DNA of 64,000 nucleotides from Symsagittifera roscoffensis (Eukaryota > Xenacoelomorpha > Acoela > Convolutidae), in the NCBI RefSeq assembly GCF_963678635.1, contig NC_087065.1:59546754-59610753 (forward strand), read 5' to 3'. Numbering within the stretch: the stretch's first letter is position 1; each line of letters begins with the position of its first letter. Below are positions 44,464 through 55,938 of the stretch, piece after piece. Under the pieces are notes generated by a model. That model ran no database searches and was not told the origin of the DNA. It saw nothing but the letters and a program-made list of their open reading frames with translations. A program made the position numbers and the translations under genes.

Positions 44464-45558
44464 TTGTCGATGCTAAGTTTTCACCGCACTGGACCTGGGT
44501 TCTGCCTTCTGACTGGTTGCCGTGCAAAAGAGTGTGGGGAAAAGACCGGATTTACATGTGAATTAGGCTTGTACCAGTGGAAGTGGATGCCCTTCGGCTT
44601 GTGCAAGGCAACAACGACCTTTCAAAGACTGATGGCTCAGGCTATGACCATCATAAAAAAGTATGGGAATCTCGCGATGTGCTATGTGGCTGACGTAGTG
44701 ATAGCAACACCCACCTTGACAGATCACATTGACAGACTTGAAGAAATCTTTGACTGCATGGAGAGAGCTGGCTTGAAATGCACACCCTCGAAATGTGAGT
44801 TCTTAGGGACTCAAAAAAATAACTGGGAAGATTGGTAGATAAGCATGGCGTGTGGCCGGATTCAGATGCAGAGGAGGCCGTGTTAAAATGGAAGGCCCCC
44901 AACGCAGACACGCAGCTGATGAGTTTCCTAGGATTTGCGAATTATTATCGAGAGTTCATAAATGGATACGCTGATAAAATCTACCCGATGCAACAACTGA
45001 TGCGCAACAAAGAGAAGAAAATCGAATGGAGTGAAAGAGCTCAGGAAGTATTCTAGAAGCTAATTTAACGCGGGAGCTGTGCGAAGCGCAGTGCTAGGTT
45101 TGTCTACGGAGAAAGCTATCTACGTTCTCGACACTGATGCTTCGGTGGTAGCCATTTCCGGAATACTGCATCAGGAGCAAGAATGAAATGGGAGAGCAGT
45201 TCTCCGTCCCATTACATGGTAGTAAGGTATTGAGCGACACTGATATGAAGTAAGGTGCGCCAAAAGCAGAAATGTTTCCGGTAGTCACGTTCGTGCAGAA
45301 TTTTTGCGCCTACTTGGGGAGCGCTCCCTTTATTTGCGCGTAGACAACCGAGCCTCATCCTGGTTGAAAACCTACTGGATGGAACAGAGTTACATTGGCC
45401 GTTGGATATTCACGTTGGATGCATATCACATGATAATCGAGCCTTGGATGCGTGACAAACATCAAAATGCTGACAGCCTCAGCAAGATAACTGAATTTTA
45501 CGAAAGATTGGAACAGAAAGCCAATCAGGCGGAAACAAGGAAGGGTTCTCGTTCTTAG
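44464..45558 (+). pseudogene. pol: Ty3/gypsy reverse transcriptase-RNase H
   Basis: RT begins mid-domain: TGFTCELGLYQWKWMPFGLC, then CYVADVVIATPTLTDHIDRL (the YxDD box has become YVAD) and AGLKCTPSKCEFLG. After a frameshift at ~44820 the connection reads MSFLGFANYYREFINGYADK. RNase H follows in other frames: IYVLDTDASVVAISGILHQE (catalytic Asp), then LRVDNRASSWLKTYWMEQSY and RDKHQNADSLSK. Spacing and motif order are those of Ty3/gypsy pol. The 5' part of RT, protease and gag are not found upstream; the Polinton end lies only 350 bp away. At least six breaks. Confidence 0.88.
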
Positions 45559-46552
45559 ACAAAGAAACTTACCAAGCACTTCCCATGACGAAATTACTGG
45601 ATAAGTCAGGACATCCTATACTCTCTCTTATGATCATAAACAGCCCCTCTTTGCTAGATAAAACAGTGCAGATCACACCAGAAGGGGTGCGGATGCGGGA
45701 TGGATTATTAGAGAGAGAAGTGACCAGAGATGATTCTGAATGGGCAGCAGTCTGTGATTCTGTCTGTGAGAAAGTATGGATAAAATCATCAAGTCGCCAG
45801 CACAAGGAAAGCAAAAGTGATTGTAGGACATTAGTTCAGCAACTATTATCCTCAATTCCTCAAAGCGTTTTCATGCGAACATCGTACAAGACGAAGGAAC
45901 AGAAGATCGGGACTCAGATGAAAACAGTTATTTTCGAGGTGCCCAATCATGGACTGAAAAAAGTCGAGTCGAAAAACTCTAAACAGGAAAAATTGTCGGA
46001 CACTGAAGGAAGCGGATAAGAAGATGGAGAAGACCAAGTGGGTAAATTTTTTCCGGGGAGTTTAGATGGATGAGTAGATAAAGCACATCAGATTCTGCCG
46101 TGGAGATATGCTCCACGGTAGACCCACTTGTCGAAGACAACTCAAGTAAATCGGAGATTGACATCTACTCAGACAGGCACTCGTGCACTGCAACTGAATT
46201 ACTAGAGTTGGCAATCCACACATTGATAATGGAGAATCGAGCAATAGACTTGGACAGGGAGGTGCATCAAGAACCCAATAGTAATCGCTACCGGATTCCC
46301 AGTGAAAAAGTCTTTGACAACGCGGCAGATGATAGCGGTGTCAAAACGTTTGATGAGCCTATTACCGCAAAAGGAAGCAGTCAGAATTGACCTGGAACCA
46401 TTTAAACAGGAGACAAAGCCATTGGCAAGGATTTGGTGTGTTAAGATGGAAGATGACCCACATCAGCCCGATGAGCTGAATAGTCACCTTAGCGTTATGA
46501 AGGCATACTTGAGGGCGAGATACAGACATTATTTAACCACACTGAAAAATTA
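45559..46552 (+). pseudogene. Decayed continuation of Ty3 polyprotein, no integrase seen
   Basis: Plus-strand frames follow each other with short overlaps: LLDKSGHPIL, SLLDKTVQITPEGVRMRDGL, LEREVTRDDSEW, CRTLVQQLLSSIPQ, then an acidic stretch and LARIWCVKMEDDPHQPDELN, HLSVMKAYLRARYRHYL to 46552. The stretch directly follows RNase H in the same orientation, so it is probably the same polyprotein. An integrase (HHCC, DDE) is expected soon after RNase H but is not recognisable. Confidence 0.55.
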
Positions 46553-46559
46553 ATAATAA

Positions 46560-47092
46560 ACAATTAAAAATTGCAAGAGAAATAGTTGATTTACAGGCAG
46601 AATCAGATGAAGGCCCTAAGGAATCAGACATAGGGAGAGTAGTAGAGTCATATTTTAAGTTGCAAAGTGAATGCTCGAGTAGCATATTACTAACATACAG
46701 CATTTTTTTACTTACTGTTACGACGTGCACGATAGCGGTCCCCGCGGATATGAGTTTTAGAACACCATTAGCAGCCAATTTTAAGAAAAATATGAAAAAC
46801 ATAGAGTTTTTATGGAAGCAAAGACCAAGAAAAGGGAGTGTAGCAGCTTTGCCACCGGCGAATTCGTGGATAGCAGGGAATACTTATATTTCCTAGTGAC
46901 GAGGGCGACGGAGAAGCAGCACGTGGACCTGAAGATTTGATTTTGTCCCTGACGAGTCTAAGAGACTTCTTGCTGGAGAGGGGAGTGAAAGAACTCTCGC
47001 TTCCGGTGTATGACCCAAACAGAAGACGACATGTATCTTTAACAACATAGAAGTGTATCTGAATAAGAAAAAATATTTAAGTATAGGTTGAG
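46560..47092 (+). pseudogene. Decayed ORF with signal-like hydrophobic segment
   Basis: Frames on the plus strand read SYFKLQSECSS, then a hydrophobic SILLTYSIFLLTVTTCTIAV that could be a membrane anchor or signal peptide, RPRKGSVAALPPANSWIAGN, and in another frame LILSLTSLRDFLLERGVKEL, SLPVYDPNRRRH, finishing FNNIEVYLNKKKYLSIG and TGA near 47092. Codon-like periodicity and few stops argue for former coding function; I do not recognise it. It may be the start of a second ORF of the retroelement. Confidence 0.45.
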
Positions 47093-47448
47093 TATAGGCT
47101 GAATGTAGGATATTTTATGTGTTATGTTATTATGTTATTAAGATCTTGGGTTTGAAAGGCTTAAGGACCACGAATGCTCAAACAAAAGTTGTAGTAAAAA
47201 AATCCAAAATGTGGACTGTCCAACGTCCAGTTTGCAAGATTTTAGACTGAATTGAATTTTAATATATCGTGAAAAAAATTTTTTCTTGACTATTTTTAAA
47301 TGCGTTTTAAGATAAATTTGGAGCAAGCAATGTTGTCAGATGTGATAGTCGAGGCCTTGTTTCTAGATCCTGATTGACCAATTTAATATTTGATCTTTAA
47401 CCGATTGCGAAATCAATTAATCAAATTCATTGAGCAAAATGAACTAGA
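47093..47448. other. AT-rich gap, nothing seen
   Basis: No gene. A short pair TATAGGTTGAGTATAGGCTGA lies at 47083-47103 and TTATGTTATTATGTTATT just after it. Confidence 0.4.
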
Positions 47449-48480
47449 ATGGACAATATTGTTGAACTGATGAATTTGGGCAAAGCTTACGTAGGCTATT
47501 GGAAAAAGACTACGCCCAGGATGATCCAGAAGTAGTCAAATTGACGGCTGCTCTGACGAAAATCCTCGGACATGACAACCGTGGAGACCGCGCCACGGAA
47601 GTCTTGCTGATGATAGCTTGAGGTGAGCAACAAGTGCTGGACCGCCCGAGCATGCGGGTCATAAGATGGAGGAGTGGAGCGCTCTCTGGAAGCGATTTGG
47701 TGCACGAACCCGGGGTCTATCCACGAGGACTATCCAGCCTGGAGAAATGCCTCTCTCAACCAGGCCTAGGCCCGGCTTGAGGAGTAGCCATTAAGCTTTA
47801 CATGAAGAAATGAGTAGTGAGGCTGGCTCGTCTAGTTCCTAGTTGAATGCTGCAATGCCCGCCAAGAGAACCAGAGTAGAGGAAGAAGTGCAGACAAATG
47901 GCCAGAACTGAGAAAGATAGATGTTTGTGGAAGAGACTGTGTGAGGATTGCAAAAAAAAGCAAGGAGAAGAGATAGAACGTTTGAGGCAGGAAGATAAGG
48001 AGCGATCGGAACGATTGGCATTAGCGACAACGGAACGACCGTTACCTGCAGGAAACGTTCCCTCTGGGCATTTGCGGATGGAGCTTCTGACGCCTCGTGA
48101 GCTGAGTTAAATACGTAGGCGCAAGTCCCGACAGAACCCGGTAGAGTGACAATCGCGGATCCAAGCGAAACCTTGGATGATCTAGTCGTGAAAAAAACCA
48201 TGAAGCAGCTGGTGGAAGCGCTGATCGACTCATGGTCAACAGGAGTGTGCCAGGTTCCGGTGTGACTGCACCCTCTAGAACGATTGATGATACCGGCAGA
48301 GTAGAGCTCTCCTCATAATTAGTAAAGAAGACAGGAGCTGCCACGATGACGAAGTCAGGAAAGACCTCCTAGGACCAGGGAGATGCCGATGAAAAAAGTG
48401 TAGCGTGTACTAGACATACAAAAAAAATTCAGATCAAAAACAGCTCCACGGGAGTCCCGGACACGGACATGCGAACATGT
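47449..48480 (+). pseudogene. Start of large decayed retroelement ORF
   Basis: ATG 47449 (MDNIVELMNLGK), then in a shifted frame LEKDYAQDDPEVVKLTAALT, KILGHDNRGDRATEVLLMIA and RPSMRVIRWRSGALSGSDLV. Later frames give a charged helix-like KKKQGEEIERLRQEDKERSE and, near 48160, IADPSETLDDLVVKKTMKQL. All lie on the plus strand, in series, separated by stops or single-base shifts. Function unknown. Confidence 0.45.
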
Positions 48481-49480
48481 TTCAACGGTTCAACTTGGAG
48501 TCCAGTGATGAACATCCAGCAACCACACCTTTGAATGTCACATTTGATATTGGGCGATAGTCTAGTGAGAGTGTTGCAGAACTTGAGAACTTGTGGATCA
48601 CTACGGTGATGGTAATCGGAGGTGCAACAGTAGCCCAGCTGTATTGAATGGTTGAGTTGATGAACCCGGGCAGAATCGTGGACGTGGCGATTCTCATATG
48701 CACCAACAACGTGTCCAGACTCAGAAGTAGCTCAATGGGAAGCAATGCTTGTGTGCTCGCTTACAGCAGTGTGGCAAAAGATTCAGTGCGTGTTCAACTG
48801 CCTGCACTATACCAATGAACACAAGAACACGACTTCAACCTTTGTAGAGACACGCTTGGGATCAGTTCCAGCCGTGCTGCAATTTTTATCGAGCTCGAGT
48901 GAGCAAGAACCGAGGTCAGACGTATTGGATCGACTGGGTGAAGCACCAGCAAGAAAGACCATTCTTCCCGGACGAAGATTGGGACCAGATCATAGACGAC
49001 GACGCCGACTACGAGCAGGAAAGAACGACGTCCAGATAGAAGTTTCCTGATGTGGTCAGGACCGAGACCGTCACCTTGGCGCTTTTACAAGCAAAATTTG
49101 ATGACATTGAACCTTCAGACAAAAAGATTCGCAGCTGATGCAATGAGAATGTTAAAGGGCGCGAGACTGTCCTTAAATGGCTTGTAATCGATCGTAGGAG
49201 TGGACTGGTTGATAGCGACAGAAATCAATTTCAGTTCTACGACAGCATTACGGTTGGCTGACCTTGAGGGACTGCCCTCAAACCCCACCATGGGTTCTGT
49301 GAATGCCAGACCAATAGAAGATGTAAGGAAGAATTACGGTTAGCAAACCAGAGAGGAGAGATCGGGGAGATTTCTGACAAGACGGGCACCCACTGGGCAA
49401 CATGTGAAGATGTTTAAGTGAGTGCGAGCACCTCCAGATCATGTGAAGGAGAGAGCTTATCCGCAGCAAGTAACACAAGA
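48481..49480 (+). pseudogene. Large ORF: SGNH-hydrolase-like segment and following region
   Basis: Reading through two frames from ~48540: HLILGDSLVRVLQNL (GDS as in SGNH block I), TVMVIGGATVAQLY (block II-like Gly) and DVAILICTNNVSR (block III-like GTNN with Gly changed to Cys). The order and spacing fit the start of an SGNH/GDSL hydrolase. No block V (DxxH) could be found. Downstream are LVCSLTAVWQKIQCVFN, RLGSVPAVLQFLSSSS, DAMRMLKGARLSLNGL, SIVGVDWLIATEINFSSTTA and RLADLEGLPSNPTMGSVNAR, in shifted frames. Several stops. The family call is tentative. Confidence 0.4.
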
Positions 49481-50435
49481 AGGTGATGCAGAACGATATG
49501 GTGAATTGAGATTAAGATAGGCCAGACCATCTTCGCTGCCTACGACAAAGATTAGAAAGGCGAAGTTACTAGTGATTGCGAGCACGGACTTTATGAACAC
49601 CTCCAAGTTCTTCTTCTAGCCCGATGTGATAATAATGGCGGGAACTGATCTGGATTGGATGCAATGCATATCAATGAAAATTGAGGTTCAACGACGAACC
49701 GAATGAATCCGATAACGACCGTTTTGCATTAATGATCACTTACACAGCAGAGGTCTCCTGAGCAGACTCAGAGAGCCAGCAAGGGCAGAAGCCGCTATGT
49801 GGCCAGCAATCAAAGAACTTCTAGGAACCAATGGGTGAGATTATGGACTGGCTGAAAGAAGATACATGGCAGCTTCCAGAAGATAACACCAAAGCCTGTA
49901 TTCGTGTTGTCCCCGGGATATGCATACCTCCCGGATGGATGAAAATTTGTGTATGCAATGATAACGCATCTCTCGGAGGGGAAATATGAGGTGATCATAC
50001 CTGCCCCAAGTTGTGAAGTGGAGGCGAGGAAGCTGACACCTCTTCGGTCAGAATTGCCTGCGGTATAGTCAGATATATCAAACGCCATGAGAGGATTGAA
50101 AAATCTTTCATTACACATGTTTCTGTTAGACGAAGTGTTGGGAACGAAACTGCCCAATTTCAGCGGGCAGCTCAAGAAAAGGATTTGATTATGATCATCA
50201 GGTGATAGTGGAGATGTCTAATGACCTGTGGTTTCTGAGGAATGGAGTTTGATGAAGAAGAAAAAGGTAAAACGCCAAAGAAACGAAAGCGCACTTGGAA
50301 GCTATGGTTTTGCGAATGAAGGCGGACGCAAACAAGTGTCTGCCCTCGACTTCTCGAATAGCAGCATTGGGCATGGACGCTTTCGAGCGAGGTCCACCGA
50401 TGATCTCGAAGCTATACGCTTAGCTGGTAAGAGAA
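49481..50435 (+). pseudogene. Large ORF, badly decayed middle segment
   Basis: Plus-strand fragments only: KIRKAKLLVIASTDFMNTSK, DVIIMAGTDLDWMQCISMKI, INDHLHSRGLLSRLREPARA, EAAMWPAIKELLGTN, then MSNDLWFLRN and KAHLEAMVLRMKADANKC. Each is open for 20-45 codons. The minus-strand frame 50175-49810 is a shadow. Confidence 0.4.
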
Positions 50436-51231
50436 TTGAATTTGGCGGAAAATGAAGCAGAGAAGTCAGCGGAGTTCGTAGACAGGATGTGCCAGACGTT
50501 AATGGAGGCATTTTTGACAGAGAACGTGCGAGGAGAGGAAAGTTTTGAGAGGACGGGGAGCATGTTGTACGGGTTGGGAGTAGGATGGATTGCGTCCTTC
50601 CTGGCGAAAATTTACCCAGGCTCTCTCGCTATCTAATGCGGGAACTCCTCAAGGCCATCACGGAATTATCTATGGTAGTGATCATGGGACTGTTTGTGAT
50701 GTTCGGTTCAGAGAACTTCAGAAAGGAACCAGCAGTGCTGCTGACCGAAGGAATACAGAGTCTCCGACTGGACGGACTCCTGACATTGGTTGCAATAATG
50801 CATGAAAAATTGGGAGAGTTGATGACTTTACTCACCCCGAACAGATGAGGGAGAACGTGAAAAAGGTTGACATGAAAAAGTCTACGGCCTCTCGGACTAA
50901 AGTGCGGGATTCAAGAAACAATTTAATCCAATACGTGTTACAGCAAAATCGCTTCGGCACCGGAAAAGATGAAACGATGAAAAGAGAGGACGTGCAACGT
51001 TATGTAGGAGGCATGCTCCTACTCACCAATTTATGCCTAGCTATGAGGACAGATCAATTAGCACTTATCAGGGGCGTCAGCGAGTTTGTGACGGTTATAT
51101 ACGATCCGACAGTAACGTTCGCGTTCTCTGACGCAAAAGGGGAAGCCTACCGGAGGTCTGTGTTGCACGTGAGACTCACATCAGTAGTTGACGGAAGCGC
51201 ACTTAACTGGATTGCGAAGATTTTCTGTTGA
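50436..51231 (+). pseudogene. Large ORF, helical-looking segment
   Basis: NLAENEAEKSAEFVDRMCQT to YGLGVGWIASFLAKIYPG, shift, LMRELLKAITELSMVVIMGL to RLDGLLTLVAIMHEKLGELM, shift, then a 128-codon frame from 50845 with DSRNNLIQYVLQQNRFGTGK, RYVGGMLLLTNLCLAMRTDQ, LALIRGVSEFVTVIYDPTVT and RLTSVVDGSALNWIAKIF. Alpha-helical and basic; no known domain recognised. A gag-like capsid role is possible but only by position. Confidence 0.45.
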
Positions 51232-52064
51232 CGAAATAGCAGAGCCGGACATGACAGCGGTAAAATTTAATAGCGATTTCCGCGATCGAATGGGCGAAGT
51301 GGACTGAGGGCATCTCGAATTGTTCTCAACGCTCTGGAATTGGAGATTTTACGACGGAACGAATGGCGAAATAACAAGAGATCCTCGACTAATAGCCTCA
51401 TACCAGAAATTGAAGAAAGAAACTGAGAACTGGGGAGATTACAAAAGGCTACCAGAAAAAATAACTGAACTTCCCTTTGTTCAGAGGATGCTGCACGGAA
51501 CAGACTCTACAGTACACACTCCCAGGTTGAAAGCGTTCGATACCAATGAGAGGAGTATGGCAAAGTTCTTCGAATAGATGGACCCGATCTTCATAGGCAG
51601 AAATGCTGCCGTGCTGCAATATACGCAGTTTTCATATGTGCATAAGCCGACTAGGAGAAGAACGAGCAATGCAGCCACTCATAAACCTGGAAGATTTGAA
51701 GAAAATTGGGCCAAGTTAGACCTGATGCCAACTGCAATGAGAGGTAGAGCAGATTTGCAAGAACTGGGAATCTGCTGACTAAGACTGCTAAAGCGCCCTT
51801 CGGTTGTGAAGAAGTTGTGATAAAACACGGAGAACGTGAGACCGGTTAGCAGGTAATTTAGTCGTCCCAAAGCTTCCAGTTGAAACAACGAGTGATGAGC
51901 AAGGACCTTCAGGGTCGGCGAAGAATGAAAAGCGAGTGAATGAGGAGAAAGAAGACCGTCAACCGGAAGAACCGATGCAGGATCCCGACGAAGTGTGAAA
52001 AGATGACGACAAAGTTTCAATAGATGGTGCGTCTAGCCTGCACTTCAACTTCTTCGGTGAAGAC
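51232..52064 (+). pseudogene. Large ORF, continued
   Basis: Frames 51320-51577 (LFSTLWNWRFYDGT, LPFVQRMLHGTDSTVHTPRL, KAFDTNERSMAKFFE) and 51578-51778 (MDPIFIGRNAAVLQYTQFSY, VHKPTRRRTS) are in one register separated by a single stop (TAG at 51575-51577). A further low-complexity, charged stretch leads to 52064. Confidence 0.45.
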
Positions 52065-53102
52065 GTGGAAAGAACAGACACGTTGGCGGGGACGACTGAA
52101 CCAGCGGAAGATGAAACCTCCACGCTGGAGCCTCCATCAGCCTTTATGAATGCAGCCCATAACTTGCAGGAGAGTAGCTCTCCTGGCAAGATTGGAACTA
52201 CTACAAAGAAACTTTCATTGGAGTCTCCGCGCAGGAGAAAAATAGATGGCGGAGCCCGAGTACTTTTCTTGGGAACCCTGTCAGAAGAAGAGTGGGAAGA
52301 TCACCACGGGGATCATGAAAACAGAACAGGCTGTGATATGGACAGAGTTGCTTTTATGGAGGTGGTCTGGACAGTAGTGTTGTGCTACGTGACCCAGTCG
52401 ACGTTGAAGACAGGTCTCAACAGACCACTGATGCGTGAAACCCTTGGCAACCTGGACAAATGCGAAGGGAGAATGAGCGAGTTGCTAATCGATTCGGCCA
52501 CTGGTGAAAGTGAGACAAACTCTCCAATCAAGATGACGCACCAAGAAAGCAACGAGGAAGTGATGTACCTGTCCAGGACTCGGAAAAGAACAATGTTATC
52601 GATGAAGGTGATTGACAAGATCAACGACATGAAGATAGAGTTAGGCAGCAAGGTAACGTTGAGAAAAACTGGAAAGGCAAAGGTGGACTCTGAACCTGCA
52701 ACAAAAACTGCCAACTCAGCAAAACGAAAGCGAGTTGAAGATGCCATCGACATGGCGCAAGGCGATTACGGATTGCCTGGCATATCAAAAATGATGACCA
52801 ATGTAGCGATGGTGCCGCCCATGCTCATGGTAGGATTAAGATCAGCCAGTTTTGAAACTAAGAGGATTGACCGCACTCTTACTGAAGCCACGCTGGAAGT
52901 GGAAATCTTCAGCCAATGTGATGAGAGTACCCCAAAGGATTTCAAACCACCATGCATGAACCACGGAAAAAGAAGCGTCTCAGGGCAGCTGACCCCAGTG
53001 GAACACAACCGATTAACAGTATCGGACACAGTCTCGATAGACGAGCCCGCAGGTGGATATATGGAAATTATGGATACAGGAACTCAGCTAGAGGACATCT
53101 AA
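52065..53102 (+). pseudogene. Large ORF, longest intact segment (345 codons)
   Basis: Uninterrupted from 52065 to TAA at 53102. The N-terminal ~100 residues are acidic and Ser/Thr-rich (EPAEDETSTLEPPSAF), followed by EEWEDHHGDHENRTGCDMDR, a hydrophobic VAFMEVVWTVVLCYVTQS, a basic patch with a possible nuclear signal (SAKRKRVEDAI) and VAMVPPMLMVGLRSAS. No family recognised. The overlapping frame 52952-53392 continues the chain, so the real product was longer and this stop is a decay product. Confidence 0.5.
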
Positions 53103-54041
53103 TTGCTCTAGAAGTTAAGAGTGCCATAGAATGCTACCTGGAAGGAATGCTCAAGGGCACGAATATGAAGCAGAAGGCGTATGGAACGTTAGCCTCTTCT
53201 GAGATGCACACAGAATCAGTGGATCAATTGGTGAGCTTACCGTGGAGGGTAAAAGTACAACGCCATTTCGCAGAAGAGATTTGTACCAGTCCGAATATGC
53301 TCTACGTACGTCATACATGCTCTATGTACGTCAGAACTGAGCTGCAACTCAGATTCGCTTGGTGTATGACGGGACTGAAGATCGGAGAGTAACAATTCGG
53401 AAGAAAGGAAACGGTCGAAAGAAGAGAAGCTGCTCTAGCTTACGAATTTAGGAGACCTTATCATCTGTGGAGGAGCGGAATTAGCGTGTGCGAAACGGAG
53501 AGACGCTCTCTGCTTCGTCCGGTTTAAGTTGGAGAAAATGTAAGTACCAGCGCTATTTACCTGTGCAAAAATGCTGAGAGAAGACAGTGAATTGGCAAAG
53601 ACCTTGGCTCTTACTAGCGCTGTTGGACGTTCACCAAAGCAAGCCACTGCGAGTGAACATAAAAGAACCTGTGGAACTGGAACCCTTGAGGAAGAACGAC
53701 GAAATTCGAAGATTCTCGAATAAAGGGCTCAGGCATTTGAAAGAATCGACGGGGACATTGCTGAGGTCCAGTGAATACCGTGGCCGATCAGAAAGAATTC
53801 ATATCACTATGTGTCGCGAATCGGCGGAATGACGTACAATCCTTTTATCAATGAGGACATAAGTGATTGTTACTTCGACTATGAACAAGCTGTGTTACTG
53901 AGATTCTGGTTGTCAATAATATCAAAAGTAGGAAGTATTACCAGTCAGCAAGTCAAACTAGGACTTGCATTGGAAGAAAAGATGACTTCACCTTGCATAC
54001 TGAAATCTGACAATAGAGTGGAGTTTGGATTGGGATTCTGA
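53103..54041 (+). pseudogene. Large ORF, continued
   Basis: From the overlapping frame: RRARRWIYGNYGYRNSARGH, LIALEVKSAIECYLEGMLKG, LPWRVKVQRHFAEEICTSPN. A 20-bp tandem doublet (ATGCTCTACGTACGTCA and ATGCTCTATGTACGTCA, 53296-53333) makes a small insertion here. Then EFRRPYHLWRSGISVCETER, and finally GMTYNPFINEDISDCYFDYE, QAVLLRFWLSIISKVGSITS in the frame ending 54041. Confidence 0.45.
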
Positions 54042-54833
54042 GGATTCTGATGAATTACTGCGGACAAGCCTGATGGTAGTGAGGGAGTTAAAAAAGTCAT
54101 CATGGTGCCCGAGTCCAAATGCTGATTCGATATTGCGAGCGCTGCATGATGTGCAGAGAGAATTGAATACATATTGCAACTTGCGCGACCTCAACATCGT
54201 CTACAGCATGATGACTACAGCCTATAGGAGCAACCGAGAAAACGGTGTAGAGTTGCCTGGCTGGGGACCAAAAGTCTGGATCAAACCTGGTAGCTGTCTG
54301 GCGAAAGTCTTTGGGCTAGGAGGTCATTTATGGGGAGGGCTTGACTGCGTGAAAACAAGAAAAAACCTGCGAAACAGCCTAAGCAATTGACCTTACTTTT
54401 CGAAAACATAGTGATGAAAACGAGAACGGAAACAAAACTAATAGCAGAATGTCATGGAGGAACTGAAGTGAATCTAGTTATTGCACTACGCTTCTACAGC
54501 ATGTTTAATTCTTTAGGGTCATTTATGAATTCAGAACAAAAACATGATATGGTCAAGGCCATCAGTGTACAAGTGTTTTCGGGAGTGCATCAAACTAAGG
54601 AGAAGCATGTCGGAAATAGGAGAGAAGCGATAGAAGTGGGGATGGACATCAGACAAAGTGGAACTTATCGCAGACCGTCTGAAGCTGGATGTCTAGAAGG
54701 CTCGACGTTAGCTCAAATGTGCAAAAGCCGATATCCATTTTATTTCGTAGCAGTGGATGTAAAGAGCAGAAACCGGATAGTGGATCAAGCATTCTCAGTG
54801 CCAAAATTTTTACGACTTGCGAGAAATTGGTAA
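54025..54833 (+). pseudogene. Large ORF, continued (two open frames)
   Basis: 54025-54390: DWDSEDSDELLRTSLMVVRE, NADSILRALHDVQRELNTYC, LPGWGPKVWIKPGSCLAKVF, GLGGHLWGGLD. 54387-54833: CHGGTEVNLVIALRFYSMFN, VFSGVHQTKEKHVGNRREAI, KSRYPFYFVAVDVKSRNRIV, QAFSVPKFLRLARNW. The two frames overlap by four bases, consistent with one deleted or added base in a single ORF. Not recognised. Confidence 0.5.
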
Positions 54834-55607
54834 AAATTTTACGAGTCACTCTGTAAGATGTTCGTCGTAGTTCCAGAGAGAACCAAGGACGAATTAGAAC
54901 CGATACTCGGACAGAAGTTCATGGGATATGATAGTGGTAATTTTAGTGATTTTGAAAGACGGAAGCAGAAAGGATCAACAGCAACGGATTACATTGCAGT
55001 AGACGATAGTGACTAAATCCACCGAGTGATGGTGGAAGTGGACACAGTGCTGGAAGTGTCAGGAAAACGGAATGGGAGAAGGATCATCTTGACACACGAT
55101 GAATTCCCATGCTATTGTTTGCTAAAAACATGGTGGTATCCTGGGCGAACTAATCTGGTTTTGATCTGGGACTCTGGAGAGCTGCTCTCCATATGTTTAC
55201 CAGACGCATCACAGCCCATAACAGTAGTGCTAGTTGGAGTTATGATGGCAATAAGATGGCTGGAAGCTCATGTTAAGAAGAACAATCAACCGGAAGCACA
55301 GACCAAAGAACAGTTAGAAGAAGTCGAATGTCAAAAAGATTTAGATCTTTTTGAGACAATGTGCAAAATCTTGAACACTCCAAGAAAAGTGAAGAAATTA
55401 AGGGCTAGAAGACGACTGATGCCATGGTTCAGAGCCAACATGACTGCCTGCTTGTACGAGTATGCCAAAAGGCATATGTCGAAACACAGCAGAGTGTACA
55501 GTTCTTATCAGATGGAGATAGGATCAGAAGCTTTCAAGCGCAGTTTTGTGACCCACCCATCGAAATACAGTAACTACCGCAGTGAAAAAAACGCTGAAGA
55601 CGATTGA
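54834..55607 (+). pseudogene. Large ORF, C-terminal part
   Basis: In the register of 55026-55607 with one TAA at 55014: MFVVVPERTKDELEPILGQK, then VMVEVDTVLEVSGKRNGRRI, LLKTWWYPGRTNLVLIWDSG, ELLSICLPDASQPITVVLVG, QTKEQLEEVECQKDLDLFET and a basic RKVKKLRARRRLMPWFRANM. 193 codons are intact. No domain recognised; charged ends and hydrophobic strands suggest a globular protein. Confidence 0.5.
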
Positions 55608-55938
55608 TTGTGACGGAAGATAAAACGAGGAAATGTTAAAGGAAGATCTAGAGAATAATGTGACATTGTGCCTCAGCAACAGTTTCTGCAGAAATAGGGA
55701 AACTAATGTAGAACCTCTACCTTGATGCAAACAAAAGGTACAAGATCAAAGGTGTTAGAAGACTGCCTCCAATAGCGTTAGAATGGCCACCGATGTGTTG
55801 CAAGACACTGAAACAGAGTGTGCGGATTCGATGTCACGGGAAGAAGAGAGGGAGCAGTGACAAAAATCTGAATCATAAGATGCAGATAAAAACATTAGAA
55901 GATTTTCTAAGTTTGGGAATTCCTAAACGACGGAAATG
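55608..55938 (+). pseudogene. Large ORF, last exon-like stretch
   Basis: YKIKGVRRLPPIALEWPPMC, then RIRCHGKKRGSSDKNLNHKM and LEDFLSLGIPKRRK before TGA at about 55936-55938. Basic tail. After this point the base composition turns AT-rich and coding signal ends. Confidence 0.45.
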
